Assembly (NCBI RefSeq): GCF_041146395.1
Contig: NC_090990.1
Location: 50,823,501 to 50,887,500, forward strand
Reading direction: 5' to 3'
Source of the DNA: Eulemur rufifrons
Lineage: Eukaryota > Chordata > Mammalia > Primates > Lemuridae
Length of the DNA: 64,000 nt
Below the pieces are notes generated by a model. That model searched no databases, was not told the DNA's origin, and worked only from the letters and a program-made list of their open reading frames with translations. The position numbers were made by a program, and so were the translations under genes. Shown here one piece after another: positions 51,181 through 63,609 of the stretch. Every line of letters starts with the position of its first letter. The first letter of the stretch is position 1.

Positions 51181-52114
51181 CATTTTGTGACAAATGCTAC
51201 AAACACCCCTGAGGGAGGCGCTACTTTGACTTAAATCTATACTAACTGCAGAACAACTGAAAATAAGTCCTCTTCATGAGCTGGCTTTGATGGTAGAAAA
51301 TGACAAACTTCAACACTGCAAAGTAGAAAAGATTATAGAGGAAATGGTGAAAGTGTACGGAAAGGGGAGACCAGCTTCGTGCAAAGCCCAGGCTGGCTTT
51401 AGGCACGCTCTGATATGTGCTTCCACTCGTCGCAGATGATTGGCAATGGTGGGACACAGGCGTCTCTGCTGGCCTCAGGATGCACTCACCGATTTGTAAA
51501 GGAAACCTTATACTTTGACTCAATTCCTGGACCTATATGCTTTGCTTCCCTTTCTCCTTCTCTTTTTTTTCTTACTTTCCCTTTCTCGTCTAAAACTTCT
51601 CTTGTCTTCCTCTCCTTTAAACATTTTTACATATACAAACAGTCTGTACTGCTTACTCGCATTCATATTTCAACGGACTATTCATAAAAGGCTTCCACAA
51701 ATTAAGGACTTTATCTTTTAAAGATGTCTGTTTTTAAGGATTGAAATTTTTTCAGACCAGGCTGTGTACCTGTGCGTGTTTGTGTGACCTTGCTTGGTAA
51801 TGAGAGCCACACAAAACTGCTTTTCAGAAAATGTACAATCCCACCCCCGTGGCTCTGTGTGCCCCTTTCCATTCCTCGGGACTCCCTCCGTGTGCAGGCC
51901 AATTGCTCTCCAGTACCCTGGAATTGCTCTTTTGTCAGAATTCCGCAGGCAAATGGCAGCAACTCGCCGTCCTGGGGGCAGCACAAATGTGCTGTCAGGT
52001 GCAGACATAACTCTGTCCTGACTTCTCCGCTCCTGGAGCAGTGCTGGGGAGATTGTGGCACCTGGAGGCAGGCGGTGTTTGGTTTGCACCCCACTTCTGT
52101 GCTGATTGTTTCCT

Positions 52115-52305
52115 TGCTGGGTGACTTATGGCAACGCTGCTGAATGACCTGAAACCTCAGTTTTCTCATCCCTCTCAAGGATAATAATGGTGCTTACCTT
52201 AAAGAGGTATTATTAGGATTAAAAGTTAATATAAGTAAAGCCCCTTGAATAATTCTTGGCTTGCAGTAAGAGCTATAGAAGTTTTAGCTGCAGCTACAAC
52301 TACTG
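52115..52305 (+). mobile_element. MIR SINE, forward
   Basis: 'cctcagttttctcatccctc' then 'tggtgcttaccttaaagagg' and 'aattcttggcttgcagtaag' mark a forward MIR. Confidence 0.7.
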
Positions 52306-52311
52306 TTGATA

Positions 52312-52400
52312 GAGCCAGGAAACCTAGGGTTGAATTTCAGCTTTACCACTTACCAGCAGAGTGACTTTGGACCAGTGAAATGGAGATAATTACACTGAAT
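52312..52400 (+). mobile_element. MIR SINE head, forward
   Basis: 'cctagggttgaatttcagct' and 'ttaccacttaccagcagagt' repeat the MIR tRNA-like head directly after the previous MIR, so two separate MIR copies lie in tandem. Confidence 0.65.
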
Positions 52401-52604
52401 CTGTTTATCCCTTCATTGCATAAAGACCATAAAGCCAAATTAGTGTTTGATATTTGATGTCATTGAAGGAGAGACATAAGAGCCACACTAATAAATACTA
52501 CCTGTACCTTGAATTATTTATAAACTAATAATAATAATATGATAACTACAATATAAAACTATTCTCGAACTTCATATAGTACTTTGTGTCATTTATAGTT
52601 AATA

Positions 52605-52740
52605 TTATAATCCCCTTCCATACCGCAAGCTCAATGAAGGAAGGGACATGCCTTGTACATCTCTGTGTTCCCCTTACCACCTAGAATAGTGCCTAATTAT
52701 TGCAGGAACTCATTTTTGAATTAATGAATATTGATTATTC
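52605..52740 (+). mobile_element. L2 LINE 3' end
   Basis: 'caagctcaatgaaggaaggg' then 'cctagaatagtgcctaatta' and 'gaattaatgaata' match the forward L2 3' end. Confidence 0.65.
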
Positions 52741-52862
52741 AAATAATCAATTTGTTTGTTTGAATAGAACAAACATGCATTCCACCAACTTTTATCTCCT
52801 GTTGGCACAGTTATTATAACAAGATAACTTAAACAGGTAGTAATAGCCACCTAGGTGTATGT

Positions 52863-53230
52863 ACATGGAGTTCTACTCAGCCACAAAAAATAATTGTGAT
52901 CTAGCACCTCTTGTATTATCCTGGATAGAACTGGAGCCCATTCCATTAAGTGAAGTATCACAAGAATGAAAAAAACAAGCACCACATGTCCTCACCATCA
53001 AATTGGTATTAATAGATCAACACTTATGTGCACATATGGTAGTAACATTCACTGGGTGTTGGGCAGGTGGGAGGGAGGAGGGGATGGGTGTATTCACACC
53101 TAATGGGCGCGGTGTGCACCGTCTGGGAGATGGACACGATTGTAGCTTTGACTCAGGCAGAGCAAAGGCAATATCTGTAACCTAAACATTTGTACCCCAT
53201 AATATGCCGAAATAAAATAATAATAATAAT
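52863..53230 (+). mobile_element. L1 LINE, 5'-truncated, with target-site duplication
   Basis: The sequence starts in the ORF2 3' end ('ttctactcagccacaaaaaa'), runs through a lemur-type 3' untranslated region ('ctaatgggcgcggtgtgcac', 'gtaacctaaacatttgtacc') and ends with (AAT)n-rich tail at 53206-53230. Similar 20-base sequences flank it: 52842-52862 begins 'aatagccacctaggtgtatg' and 53231-53252 begins 'aatagttacctatgtgatat'. This is a typical target-site duplication with some decay. Confidence 0.9.
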
Positions 53231-53499
53231 AATAGTTACCTATGTGATATGTGAAAGAGGAGGCATGCATGCACAGAGTTTATGATAACAGATTTTAGTG
53301 ATGGAAGAAACCTGAAAATTCTAGTCTAACTCCATGCTCAGTGAAGAATTCTGTTTGTAGTATATCTTTGTTTTCTTTGTGTTCTACCTAACAATCTATT
53401 CAACTTCAAAGAAGCAACTTTAATTCAGCAACCTTAGTAAAGCTAGTAAATCTCACCCTGACAAAACAACAGCAACAGAAACGATAATAATAATAATAT

Positions 53500-53740
53500 G
53501 GTTTTCGAGTGCATATCATGTTAAGGACGCTACTAATATTATCCCATTTGATGCTCACCACAAGCCTTTAACAGGCGTATACTATCCTTATCTATACTAT
53601 TTTAAAGACGAAGAAAGTGAGTCCTAGAGACATTAAATAGATTGTTCCTAGTCATACAGATTGTAAGTGGAAGAACCAGCATTCACACCCAAGTCTATAT
53701 GGCTCTTTTTGTTAAATCGTGTAGCAGCACCCTCTGTGCC
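53500..53740 (-). mobile_element. MIR SINE, reverse orientation
   Basis: 'cgaagaaagtgagtcctaga' and 'ttcctagtcatacagattgt' then 'caagtctatatggctctttt' follow reverse-complement MIR. An (AAT)n stretch (53484-53499) precedes it. Confidence 0.75.
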
Positions 53741-55074
53741 ACTCATTGGCAATTAATCTTGCAGTGAAATACTCTCATAGTGAAACCATTGTTTTTACTG
53801 TAAAAAATTTAAGTGCCTATAAACAACTTAAAACCACAGGATCCTAAGGCACAGAGATTGTGCAGTCTACTGCCTTCGTTTCATGGTTGAGGGGACCTAA
53901 GGTTAATTGACTTCCCAAAGGTCACGAAGCTATTAACTTGCAAATCCATAGCCTTGAACTCTGGTCCCCTGAGTCACTGTCTGGTAATAAGATTTCAGAT
54001 ATTAGAAAACAGTTTTCAGGGCCCTCTTAGTCCTCTTAGGCCACCAGGTTTGAATTTCTTACCATCTTGGACACTTTTCAGGTTTTAGCCCAGTTTTCCA
54101 GTAATCCTATTAAGCAAAGACTCTCTGAAGTACTATGGGGGAACAGAAGCCATTCATTTATTCCTAATAGCATTTTTATTGAGAACAATCTTTACATAAA
54201 ATACCTAAGCATTGTTAGTAATTAAATGTTGATCTGTCTTTTGGTTTGGTTGTAGGAATACAACTATATCCTCAGGAAATGAGTAGGAAAAGGAGACCAA
54301 TTTACACAAAGATGGATTTAGATTACCACTGAGAAATGATTCGACATTTGGAGAATGTTTGTAGAATAAAATATAGTTGTGGAAAACAATATGTAGACCA
54401 AATAGCAATAAAGAAAATCATGTTATAAGTGTAAAAAAAATACGAAATGGCATATTAATTGCAATGTATAGGGATGTGAAGAAATTAGAGTTGTGGATCC
54501 TGTAAGGTATAAGGGTTCTCTGTAAATTTTTGTTGTTTTGTGTGTTTCTGCTTCCCTAGTGTCATTGATTAAATCTACAATAAGAACTATAGTGCCTGAA
54601 GTGAACATAGCTAGAGAATAGGGCTGTTGGAAGGAGTGGAAGGAGGGGGTCAGGAGAGATGGGTCTGGAGCAGCCTATAGATGGCCTTGTGCGTTACACT
54701 GAAGAGTTTGGTCTTTAAATTGTAGGTAGGTCTTCCGATTGCCATCTGGTGAGCTTTAAACAAAGCACAACAGCAAACAGAAAGCAGTAAAACCCTGTCA
54801 TTTCTAGTGATCCATGGGACCCAACAATAGAAAGTTGATGATCAACTAAAACCCCAGATGCTTTTTTTCACATATTCTTCCACCAAGCCAGTTTTCCTCA
54901 AGCCACGATTGTTTGATTCATTTTTAATTTTGCTGTATAAGAATTTTACATTTGTCTTTGCTGATATTTTTCATATCAGTTCCAGCTCAGTATCCCAAAA
55001 CTTTTAAGAAAATTTGGAGCACTTTCAATGAATCTGTCATGCATACCCTATATATTATCTTAAATTTTGATCAT

Positions 55075-55290
55075 CATAAATATAGCTAATTGTTATTGAG
55101 TGTATACTATGAACCAAGCTCTATGACAAATGTTTTATCTCATTTTATCCTCAGAACAGGCCTGCAAAGTGGGTATTAGGACATAATCCTACCAAAGATA
55201 ATTTAGATAACAAATATCAGAGCCTGGGCTCAATCCCAGGTATGTCTGAAGCCAAATCCCATGTTCTTAGCCACTACAATGTGCCATTTC
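55075..55290 (-). mobile_element. MIR SINE, reverse orientation
   Basis: The stretch runs from 'tattgagtgtatactatgaa' through 'ttatctcattttatcctcag' to 'ttcttagccactacaatgtg', nearly a full reverse-complement MIR. Confidence 0.8.
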
Positions 55291-55924
55291 TGAGCATTTT
55301 TTTCTCACTTCACCCAAGCACTAAACTAAGGACAGATCTCTGAGCTAATCCACTAGAAAGTTCCTTCCCAATGGACATATTATACAACCATTGATTCACG
55401 CTCATTGGATATTATGATTCATCTGATTGTCAGATGGCAAGACTATGATCCATGGAGCTTTCACTATTTTATTCACAGGAATATCATAGAAGGCTATTAA
55501 ATGCTTTGCAGAATTGAAAAATATTATGCCCATGACATTCCCTTTATATGCTAACATCTGCATTTTTCATCAATTTTATCTTTTTTTCCCTAAGAAGTAT
55601 CTTCACCTACATTATTGTCTTCCTCGCTAAAGTATCCATCCTGGTATAGCTAGAGTTATCTAAACCCAAGCCTATTGTGAACTCCTCCTATTTCAAATAT
55701 ATCTGAGGCTTTCTGTCTTCCATAGAAGGTGTTCTAACCTCAGTTCCAAGACCCCCAAGGACCTCAAGAAATTTATAATTTTACTTCAAATTGTATGTTA
55801 TATATATGTGAACTTTGCTCTGAAAAATATTCATAGATTGTATGAGATTATCAAAAATAGGACTATGATTTTAACACCTCTAAATAATTTATAAAGGCAA
55901 ATTTTCCTAAATATTTATACAAAA

Positions 55925-56270
55925 CTCTTCACAACCTAATTTCTAATCCCTAAACTTCATCCATTTCCATTCTTACCCTTCAATACCCACCATACTCACA
56001 TACACACACAGAGACCACCACACTTCCTGTGGTTTCTCAAAATGGCATGTGTCTGCTCAGCTCCACACATATGTAATTCTGGGCCTTACTCCTGCTACCC
56101 TTCAAGAGATCCAATTCATCCTCAAAGCTCAGATCCAGTATCATCTTAATAAAACCTTCCCTGACCTATCCAAGCAGCATCAAGTGCTTTCATAGGGCTT
56201 TGCTCATACCATGCTTCTAAAGCATTAATCAAATTACTCTAATTATTTCATTGTAGATTTATCTAAATGA
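55925..56270 (+). mobile_element. L2 LINE fragment, forward
   Basis: 'catcctcaaagctcagatcc' then 'taaaaccttccctgacctat' and 'caagtgctttcatagggctt' match the L2 3' region upstream of its tail. Confidence 0.6.
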
Positions 56271-56779
56271 ACCCCAACCAACTCCAAGTTCCAGTCACAC
56301 AGTGGCTATGACCCTGATATAATGGTAACAGTGCAGCCCTCTGACCACTCTGGCCCCGTTTTTAACCAGCAGTTAGGGAAGCTGTTCTCCTCCAGAATCT
56401 AGTAGTCGCTCAATAAATATTGGAACTAATGAGTGAGCAAATAAACTGAGCAACAGTATCACAAAATAATGCCTTCTGTTTATTGTGCCTTCATTATTTA
56501 TAAATGTGCATAAACTTTACTTTTTTGAGATCCAATAGTGGATAATTCAACATGCATTTAATGAAAGGTCAATATAATCCTGGCTCTGTTTTCAGGACTG
56601 TAGAAGTCCCATAAAATAAGCTCATGCCATAGTTTCTTCCTTTTAAAAGCCTGCAGTCCTGTGGGCAACAAAGACTTAGACATGCGTGCTTCAACTTAAG
56701 ACTCACCCAATGGTAATGTAATTGTCTGCTTGCCCTTAAATGGTACTGTAATTGCCTACTAAGGAGGCAAAATGATTCA

Positions 56780-56990
56780 GTCCTCAGAGCCTAAACTTTG
56801 AATGCACACATACCTGAGTATCAATCTTAAATTTTATGAATACCAGCTATGCAGGACTGGGCAGTTCGTTCCATTAACTGCAAAACAAAAATAATGCTTA
56901 CTTCATAAACTTTATATAGGTAATATATGTAAAAAACATAGTAAATGTGCAACAAATAATGGTGATGGAGGTAATTAATGCTGGTAGTGA
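56780..56990 (+). mobile_element. MIR SINE, forward
   Basis: 'gagcctaaactttgaatgca' is followed by 'ccattaactgcaaaacaaaa' and 'ggtaatatatgtaaaaaaca', in the order of a decayed forward MIR. Confidence 0.65.
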
Positions 56991-57019
56991 ATGTTGATAG
57001 CGATGCAATTAGCACATTG

Positions 57020-57130
57020 AACTATAACTCACTGAGGACGATGACTATGTTTAATTTATTTTTGAATCCCAGCACCTACCATAGTGCCTGATACATAGTA
57101 AATATTAAACAAATGTTTCTTAAATTAATG
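57020..57130 (+). mobile_element. L2 LINE 3' end
   Basis: 'tttgaatcccagcacctacc' then 'atagtgcctgatacatagta' and 'aacaaatgtttcttaaatta' match the L2 tail. Confidence 0.65.
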
Positions 57131-57554
57131 ACCAATTACCAAATCCAAGATATTGAAAGCCAAGGAAAGATAGAAAAGAGACTAGCATGACTAGAATGAT
57201 TAAGAAAAGCCTTACTGAGGAGGGAGGTATAAAAATGGTAGATTTTTTTCACAGATAGAGAAGAGGACAGAAGTTACTGAAGACAAAAGAAAACAAGCAT
57301 AACACTAAAGTACATAGTCTATGCCAGGGCTGGGGAGAAGTAGATGTGTTTGGTTTGGTAGGAAGAGAAAGTAGTGAGCATGTGACATCATTAAATACTG
57401 CCCTTAATAATTACTTACTAAAGCTTTACTCTTTGGTGCCATGCCTAGAGATCAATAACAAAGGCAATAATCCTAAACTTTGATCCTTTTGGAAGCTACA
57501 AATTACAGCAAAACAATATGGGAAAATATTTCATTTAGGTAAAGTGTATGGTAT

Positions 57555-57790
57555 AGTGAGAAAAACATGAGCTTTATAGGGGGACAGATCTAGGTTTGAA
57601 TTTCTGTTTTGCCACTTAACTAACTATATTATCTTAGGCAAGTCACTTACCCCTTGGATCTTCTGTCACCTATAAAGTGAGAATTACCATGCCTGTCCCA
57701 CGGGGCTGATGTGGCACTGGAGTGAGATAATTCATGATACTGCCTGGTGTGTACCAGGTGTTCAGTAAGCACCAGAGCTGCTGTCATTGT
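57555..57790 (+). mobile_element. MIR SINE, forward, well preserved
   Basis: 'cagatctaggtttgaatttc', 'ttaggcaagtcacttacccc', and 'gtgtaccaggtgttcagtaa' span the forward MIR from head to tail. Confidence 0.85.
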
Positions 57791-58391
57791 TGATAGTGTG
57801 AATTAGTGCATTTATGTGTTTGTGCTTAGTCAGTGGACACATTTTGGTTGTGTATGTTTTGGGACATGTAAACATGAGCTTACTTGATCTGAGAGTAATT
57901 GGGGTTTTTGAAATGGAAATAATCCACACAAGAACAATGTGTAATGTGACACCACTTGGATATTTGTCTCTTCAAAATGAAGAAATGGGAAAAAAAGTTT
58001 TGAGTATTGGCAATGGATTAGGTTGAATGCTTGAATAGAGAACTAATAATTTTCTTTATTAACCACCTGCTGTACAAACTGTCATGCAAATACTGCCATA
58101 TGCTTTATGCAAAACATTTGAAAACCCCTGTGACTTCGTTCTTCCGCTTGGATTTTCTCTTCTGTAGTAAAATACGTAATTGAATTAATTTCAAGTGTGT
58201 TTGTCTGTAAACCAGCCAAATATTTTTTTAAAATACTTGAGCTCTGTGTTGAATATACAAACTTGTTCTTAGCACTTTTTTTATATTAAGAGATAAATTT
58301 TATCCCTTAGTCTTTGAATGGACTTTTAGTTTCACATGTGCTAAGGTGTCTCCTATGTGCATAATGAATGGAAGCTTTTCATTTTATGCAG

Positions 58392-58503
58392 GTTCTTCCA
58401 GGGGACCCAGCCCCCTAACCATGGGAGCCCAGGATACCCTCCCTGTTGCAGCAGCCTTTACAGAAACTGTCAATGCCTACTTCAAAGGAGCAGATCCAAG
58501 CAA
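58392..58503 (+). CDS. SGIP1: SGIP1 exon: start of the mu-homology domain
   Basis: The 112-nt exon enters in phase 1 and ends in phase 2 (AA of a Lys codon). It reads [17 protein letters not shown], then [15 protein letters not shown], ending Ala-Asp-Pro-Ser-Lys. The stretch from Leu-Pro-Val-Ala-Ala-Ala is the first strand of the C-terminal mu-homology domain, the part that in SGIP1 and FCHO proteins binds adaptors such as Eps15. The acceptor is 'attttatgcag' and the donor 'gtaagc'. The rest of the domain is encoded beyond the window. It follows the longest intron here. Confidence 0.96.
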
Positions 58504-58977
58504 GTAAGCCTGGTGCTGAGTCTGCTGTGTTCTCCCAGCTCTCTCCTAGCTAGCGGGGGACATCCTAAATATAACTATGTCATTCCTTATCCTAAAACCA
58601 AAAAAAATCCAGTTAACAATAGTAGATGGCACACCTAGAATAGAGGAGAAATTTTAATTAGGAATATTAATTCACTGCTTTAAAAAAAATATATCAAAAG
58701 ATATCTACTATCCAGAAATCGTTGATTCAATTTTCGTTGCAAGTAACACAAACCCCTAAACCAACACTGTCAACAATGAGAAAATTTCTTGTCTCACAAA
58801 AGTAAATATCCAGTTCATGCTTTTATTGTCTTAGTCTTTCCTGCATGGAAATTACCCACATATAAATTGAAACAATGATGCATCGGAATGAAAACATGGA
58901 AGAAAAAACTCCTTCCCAAAACACCCAGAGTAGCAAGGGAGTAAGTTATATGTTACCCTTACTAAGTAAGGAAAAAC

Positions 58978-59060
58978 TGACAAAGAAAGGAAAGAAGGAA
59001 GAAAGGGAGGAATGGACCGAGGGAGGGAGGGAGGAAGGAAGAATGAAAGGAAGGAAGGAA
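58978..59060. repeat. (GGAA)n/(GGGA)n purine microsatellite
   Basis: 'gaaaggaaagaaggaagaaa' continues into 'gggagggagggaggaaggaa'. The stretch is imperfect. It is nearly all purine on the + strand. Confidence 0.85.
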
Positions 59061-60230
59061 AAAGTTATAATCACAGCAAAATAAAAATGTTAGGGAAAAA
59101 TTCATTACCCTCTATTTACATGAGCTTGATTTCACCTATATCAATACAAACCAACAATCAATACAAACTTGACCTGAATGTATATGTGATATAATTAAAT
59201 ATTTTACCTTTTGAGAAGGAATTCCATGGATAGGACTCAGGAAGTCTATGGATTCCCTGAAATCATATTGTATATCTTATGTGTGTGTGCATGTGGCTTT
59301 TTTCCTATAGAGAGGGACGATACACTCATCACTTTAACAAAGGGATTCATAATTCAAAAAAGATTGAGTGATTGGTGGTCTACACTGAAAATTAAACACC
59401 TAAGTCAAACTGGTTTTCACATGTGTCATTAATATAATTCCAGTTCTGAATTTGATAGAAAAATAAAGGGCAAAGCCAGGTGAGAGAAGAATTGCTCTTA
59501 ATATTTTTTATTTACAAGGACTAGGACCTGGAAACCTTACTATCTATGGCAATAAGAATTAGAGAAAAAAATTAAATGTGCATATGGAACACTAGATTAT
59601 ATTATAAAATTTTTTGAAACATTGATAATTAAGTATAATTAGAACTTGGATCTCCACATATATTTAAGTGGGAATTTGTATGACTAATCATGAATCCTCC
59701 TTACACTTCAGAAATACTAGTTTTTTAAAGTCTAAATCTAACAATATTATTCTGGAAAACCAATATAATTAAAAATTCCATCTTTAAGTGTCCTACCCAG
59801 CCACTGGGATCTGTGAACCTCATGTCTCTTTAAACAACAATATCTAAGTTTTATTCTGGGCCCAGAATACTGTAGAGAAACAAACACCACGGACTGGGAC
59901 TCTGCTTCCTCCCGTGTCCCTTCTCTTTCATCCTCAAAGCACAAAGGACATTTGCCACCTCCTTGTATCAATAGAAATTAAAAGCTACCTCCCACAGAGC
60001 ATGTGTCTGAGCTGGTAAAGCAAGTAAACACCACAAGCGTAGCTTGTACATATACTTTATATATACATGTTTGTTGTGTAGAATCCTCTTGGGACAAAGA
60101 ATTTGCATAACTTTCTGTCACTCCAGTTCTAAGAACTAGTTATCATTGGCCAACCTATACCTTAGAAAATTCAGACTGGCTGGAATTGAGAAAAGCAGGC
60201 AGAAACACGCTTTAAAAAAAAATGAGAGTA

Positions 60231-60521
60231 GGCCCAGGCATGGTCGCTCACACCTGTAATCCTAGCATTCTGGGAGGCCGAGGCGGGAGGATCGCTTGAG
60301 GTCAGGAGGTCGAGACCAGCCTGAGCAAGAGTGAGACCTTGTCTCTACCAAAAATAGAAACAAATTAAACAGGTGTGGTGGCACATGCTTGTAGTCCTAG
60401 CTCAGGAGGCTGAGACAGGAGGATCACTTGAGCCCAGGAGTTTGAGGTTTCAGTGAGCTACGATGATGCCACTGCACTCTAACAGAGCAAGACTCTGTCT
60501 CAAAAAAAAAAAAAAAAAAAA
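60231..60521 (+). mobile_element. Alu SINE, forward
   Basis: The element starts 'ggcccaggcatggtcgctca' and ends in a run of 20 A (60502-60521). The flanks 'aaaaatgagagtag' and 'aaaaatgagtag' form a target-site duplication. It carries the strepsirrhine 'gcctgagcaagagtgagacc' motif but a shortened linker. Confidence 0.92.
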
Positions 60522-60618
60522 TGAGTAGTCAGGAATGCGGAGAGAATGTGTATACCTGAGTGGAGACCACTGGGAATCACACAGCATGAATTCTTTTTTG
60601 TCTGCTTCCTAATTGGCT

Positions 60619-60646
60619 TTCATTCATTCATTCACTCATTTATTCA
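60619..60646. repeat. (ATTC)n short repeat
   Basis: 'cattcattcattcactcatt' is a short run of ATTC units with one change. Confidence 0.7.
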
Positions 60647-60699
60647 GAGGGACCTAATCGATATCTCTACTTCCACTCCCCCAACCCAAGTCTATTCTC

Positions 60700-61335
60700 A
60701 AGGTATCATATCACTCCTCTGCTCAAACTCTTCCTGTCTTGTTCAAAGTAAAAACAAAGTGTTCTACAAAGGCCTCTATGGGGCCCTCCATGATCTGTCC
60801 TTCGAAGCCCCCTGCCACCGCGGAGGCGACCCCGCATCCCATTTACATCACTCCCTCCTTGTTCCTGATTTTACCGCAGCCGTCCTTTGTCCCCATTCAC
60901 CTCTTGCAAGCCACACTGGCCTCAAGGCTGTTTCTCCTCCAACGCCCCTACCCCGCCGGGACCTCAGAGCTTTTCATTCGCTGCTCATTCTGCCTTAGTA
61001 ACATCTTCTCCCAGACATCTGGGTGACTCGCCCCCTACACTTCATTCATGATTCTTCAGCTTTATCAGAGGCCTGCCCTGTCCACCTTACATAAAATAGC
61101 AACACTCCTCCCCACCCCTCTCAATACTTCCTTCCTCCTTACTTCACTTTCTCTGTATCCCTCCTCCCTAACATCTTACATGGTTTTTTCTGTTGTCCAT
61201 TATCTGTCTCTTCTACCCTTCCCCCGAGAGCTAGATTTTAGCTGTTTTGTCCACTGCTGTATCCTTAGCACCTAAAACAGGGACTGGCATGGGTGGAGTC
61301 CTTAAGGTGCATTTAGTAAATGAATGAATGGAGTT
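60700..61335 (+). mobile_element. L2 LINE 3' region, long and well preserved
   Basis: The order of landmarks is that of L2: 'tatcactcctctgctcaaac', 'ggccctccatgatctgtcct', 'cactggcctcaaggctgttt', 'cactgctgtatccttagcac' and a tail 'tttagtaaatgaatgaatgg'. The overlapping open frames here are byproducts of this pyrimidine-rich element. Confidence 0.85.
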
Positions 61336-61339
61336 GAAC

Positions 61340-61500
61340 GACTCACCTAACATTTGCAGAATGGCTACTGTGTTCCTGCCATTGTGCTAGACAGGAGATA
61401 CGCTGGTGATGAAGACAGCTCACACGAGAAATAAGACTTGTGCATAAATATAATACAAAGTCTACCCTAGAAGTGTAGATATGGTGCAATGGGAGTCTTA
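61340..61500 (-). mobile_element. L2 LINE 3' end, reverse orientation
   Basis: 'gaatggctactgtgttcctg' then 'ccattgtgctagacaggaga' and 'tacgctggtgatgaagacag' is a decayed reverse-complement L2 end, lying tail to tail with the L2 before it. Confidence 0.55.
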
Positions 61501-61654
61501 ATAATAATTTTTTTAATACCAAGAAGTGGTATAGCAGCCTATCAGTCCCTTAAGGGCCTGTCACAATACAAACCAGGGTTTTCATCCTGGTTCAGTTTCC
61601 CAGCACACTATGACAGGTGTGTGGGGAGGTCTGCACTGTGAGCCTAGTGCCCGT

Positions 61655-61973
61655 TCTTTCTTTCTTTCTTTCTTTTTTTTTTTTTTTTAGGCAGAGTTTT
61701 GCTCTGTCACCCAGGCTGGAGTGCAATGATGGTACGGTCATAGCTCACTGTAACCTCAAACTCTTGAGCTCAAGAGATCCTCCCGCCTCAGCCTCCTGAG
61801 TAGCTGGGACGACAGGCATGTACCACCACACCCAACTAATTTTTTTATTTTATGTTTTGTAGAGATAGGGTCCCTATGTTGCCCAGGGTGGTTTTGAACC
61901 CTTGGCCTCAAGCAGTCCTCCCACCTCAGCTCCCAAAGTGCTAGGCTTATAGGCATGAGCCACCAAGCCCAGC
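61655..61973 (-). mobile_element. Alu SINE, AluJ-like, reverse orientation
   Basis: A (TTTC)n and T-run (61655-61688) is followed by 'gctctgtcacccaggctgga' and, at the end, 'gagccaccaagcccagc'. The linker is the general primate one ('tttttttattttatgttttg') and the right arm reads 'agagatagggtccctatgtt'. Both match the oldest Alu class rather than the lemur-specific type. Confidence 0.92.
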
Positions 61974-62669
61974 TTGGAATCTATTTTCAGTTACATTGTC
62001 ATAACTAGTTGTAGTATATCCTGTATGCTGCTCTATGGGAGATCCAATATATTTCACTGAAATTCTGAAATCTAAAATTTATGAAGAGATCATAAAGTGA
62101 CACTCTTCTATATTTAATTTCATCTCCAGGCAGTGAATCATTTTAATTGCTCGTCCTTTGTTATTCACTTTCAAGGAAACAACTCAAGGCCTGTCACTGG
62201 GTGGAAATAAAGCCAACCATAGCATCAGATAGAGAACTCATGCAGAAAAAGCATTTGGATTTGCTTTTGCCTATGGTTTCCTCTCACCCTGTATCAAAGC
62301 CATTTGTTCTCAGACCATACACTGGAAACAGAAATCCATCACCTTAATTGCTATGTACTATGATACATAGTCCATTCAAATACAGTTACCTCTTTCTCTG
62401 AATATTCAGACCACCTGGAACAGGTATTCTGACATCTCAGTCTTTCTCCATAGCTCCCAGGCATGGGCAGAGAATTCTGTGACCTTTGATCCTGGATAGG
62501 GAAATGTATCTCCTGTTATGAGTTCCTATGTAAACAACCTTGGTGCTAAAAAATAAAGGTCAAGGATTAATTCTCTTATCCCCTGGAAAAACTTAGGTTT
62601 CTCGGCTATATCCTATCCTTCTCATCAGATTTTAATAATTTATTCAGTATCTGTCTCTCTGTTTAAACT

Positions 62670-62790
62670 AGAAATGTGCACAAAGACCGTGTTTGTCCTA
62701 TTTGTCATGAGCCATTTAGGCACATTACATAGTACCTGGTATATTGTATAGGCACTCTCTATATAACTGTTAAATGTATGGATTTAAACA
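62670..62790 (+). mobile_element. L2 LINE tail, forward
   Basis: 'ttacatagtacctggtatat' then 'taggcactctctatataact' and 'gttaaatgtatgg' resemble the end of L2. The match is short. Confidence 0.5.
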
Positions 62791-63341
62791 TTTTACTGAG
62801 TTCCTACTCTGTTCTGAGTTCTGTCTTAGACATCTTTCTTTCCCAGAACCTAAGACTCAGTACTTGCCTTCACAGCAGTAGATAAGATATATAAAAAACT
62901 AGAACATAATTCTCTAAAAAAAGATCTTTACATGTGTCCAGGGCAACCCAGAGAAAGGAAAAACTAAGGAAGGCTGGATAGAGAGGATATTAAGGAAAGC
63001 TTGAGAAAGGCTTTCCTTTGAACTGTCTTATAATAGGAAAACGATTTTGCCTGGTACATAAGCCAGTGAGAGAGGATTATAAACAAGAAAAGCTGTATAT
63101 ACACACAGAGGTTATGCTTGAAAAGAGGGCTGTGGACTTAGTTATGAAAGCAGTACACAGAAGTCACATTTTATGGGAGGGATGCATTTCTGATGACCTC
63201 ATATAATTAAAATTCAACATTCCCTGACCAAAATTGGCCAGTGTTCCTGTAGACCAGATAATGTGGTTCTGCCTATGGCAAAGGGAAAACCCAGTTTATA
63301 AGTCATTGGCCAGGTGACTTTGAAATTTTTCTATTCTCTCT

Positions 63342-63609
63342 CTTTTTTTTTTTTTTTTTTTTTGAGGCAGAGTCTCACTCTGTTTCCTGGGCTAGAGTGC
63401 TGTGGCATCAGCTGGATCACAGCAACCTCAAACTCCTGGGCTCAAGCGATCCTCCTGCCTCAGCCTCCTGAGTAGCTGGGACTACAGGCATGCACCACCA
63501 CGCCCAGCTAATTTTTTCTGTTTCTAGTAGAGACGGGGTCTCATTCTTGTTCAGGCTGGTCTCAAACTCCTGACCTCAAGCAGTCCTCCCACCTCGGCCT
63601 CCCAGAGTA
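63342..63609 (-). mobile_element. Alu SINE, 5'-truncated, reverse orientation
   Basis: A T-run (63343-63361) opens the reverse Alu, which ends abruptly at 'ggcctcccagagta', lacking the last 30 or so bases of a full copy. Target-site duplications flank it: 'gaaatttttctattct' (63322-63337) and 'gaaatttttctgttct' (63610-63625). Confidence 0.93.

Noticed and set aside
51711..52178. 155-codon and 123-codon frames on both strands
   Set aside because: Frames on both strands overlap each other and run into a MIR at 52115. No codon bias or domain supports either one.
60546..60998. 150-codon open frame with Pro and His-rich end
   Set aside because: It lies within an (ATTC)n stretch and the L2 element from about 60700. 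The frame reads through L2 noncoding sequence.
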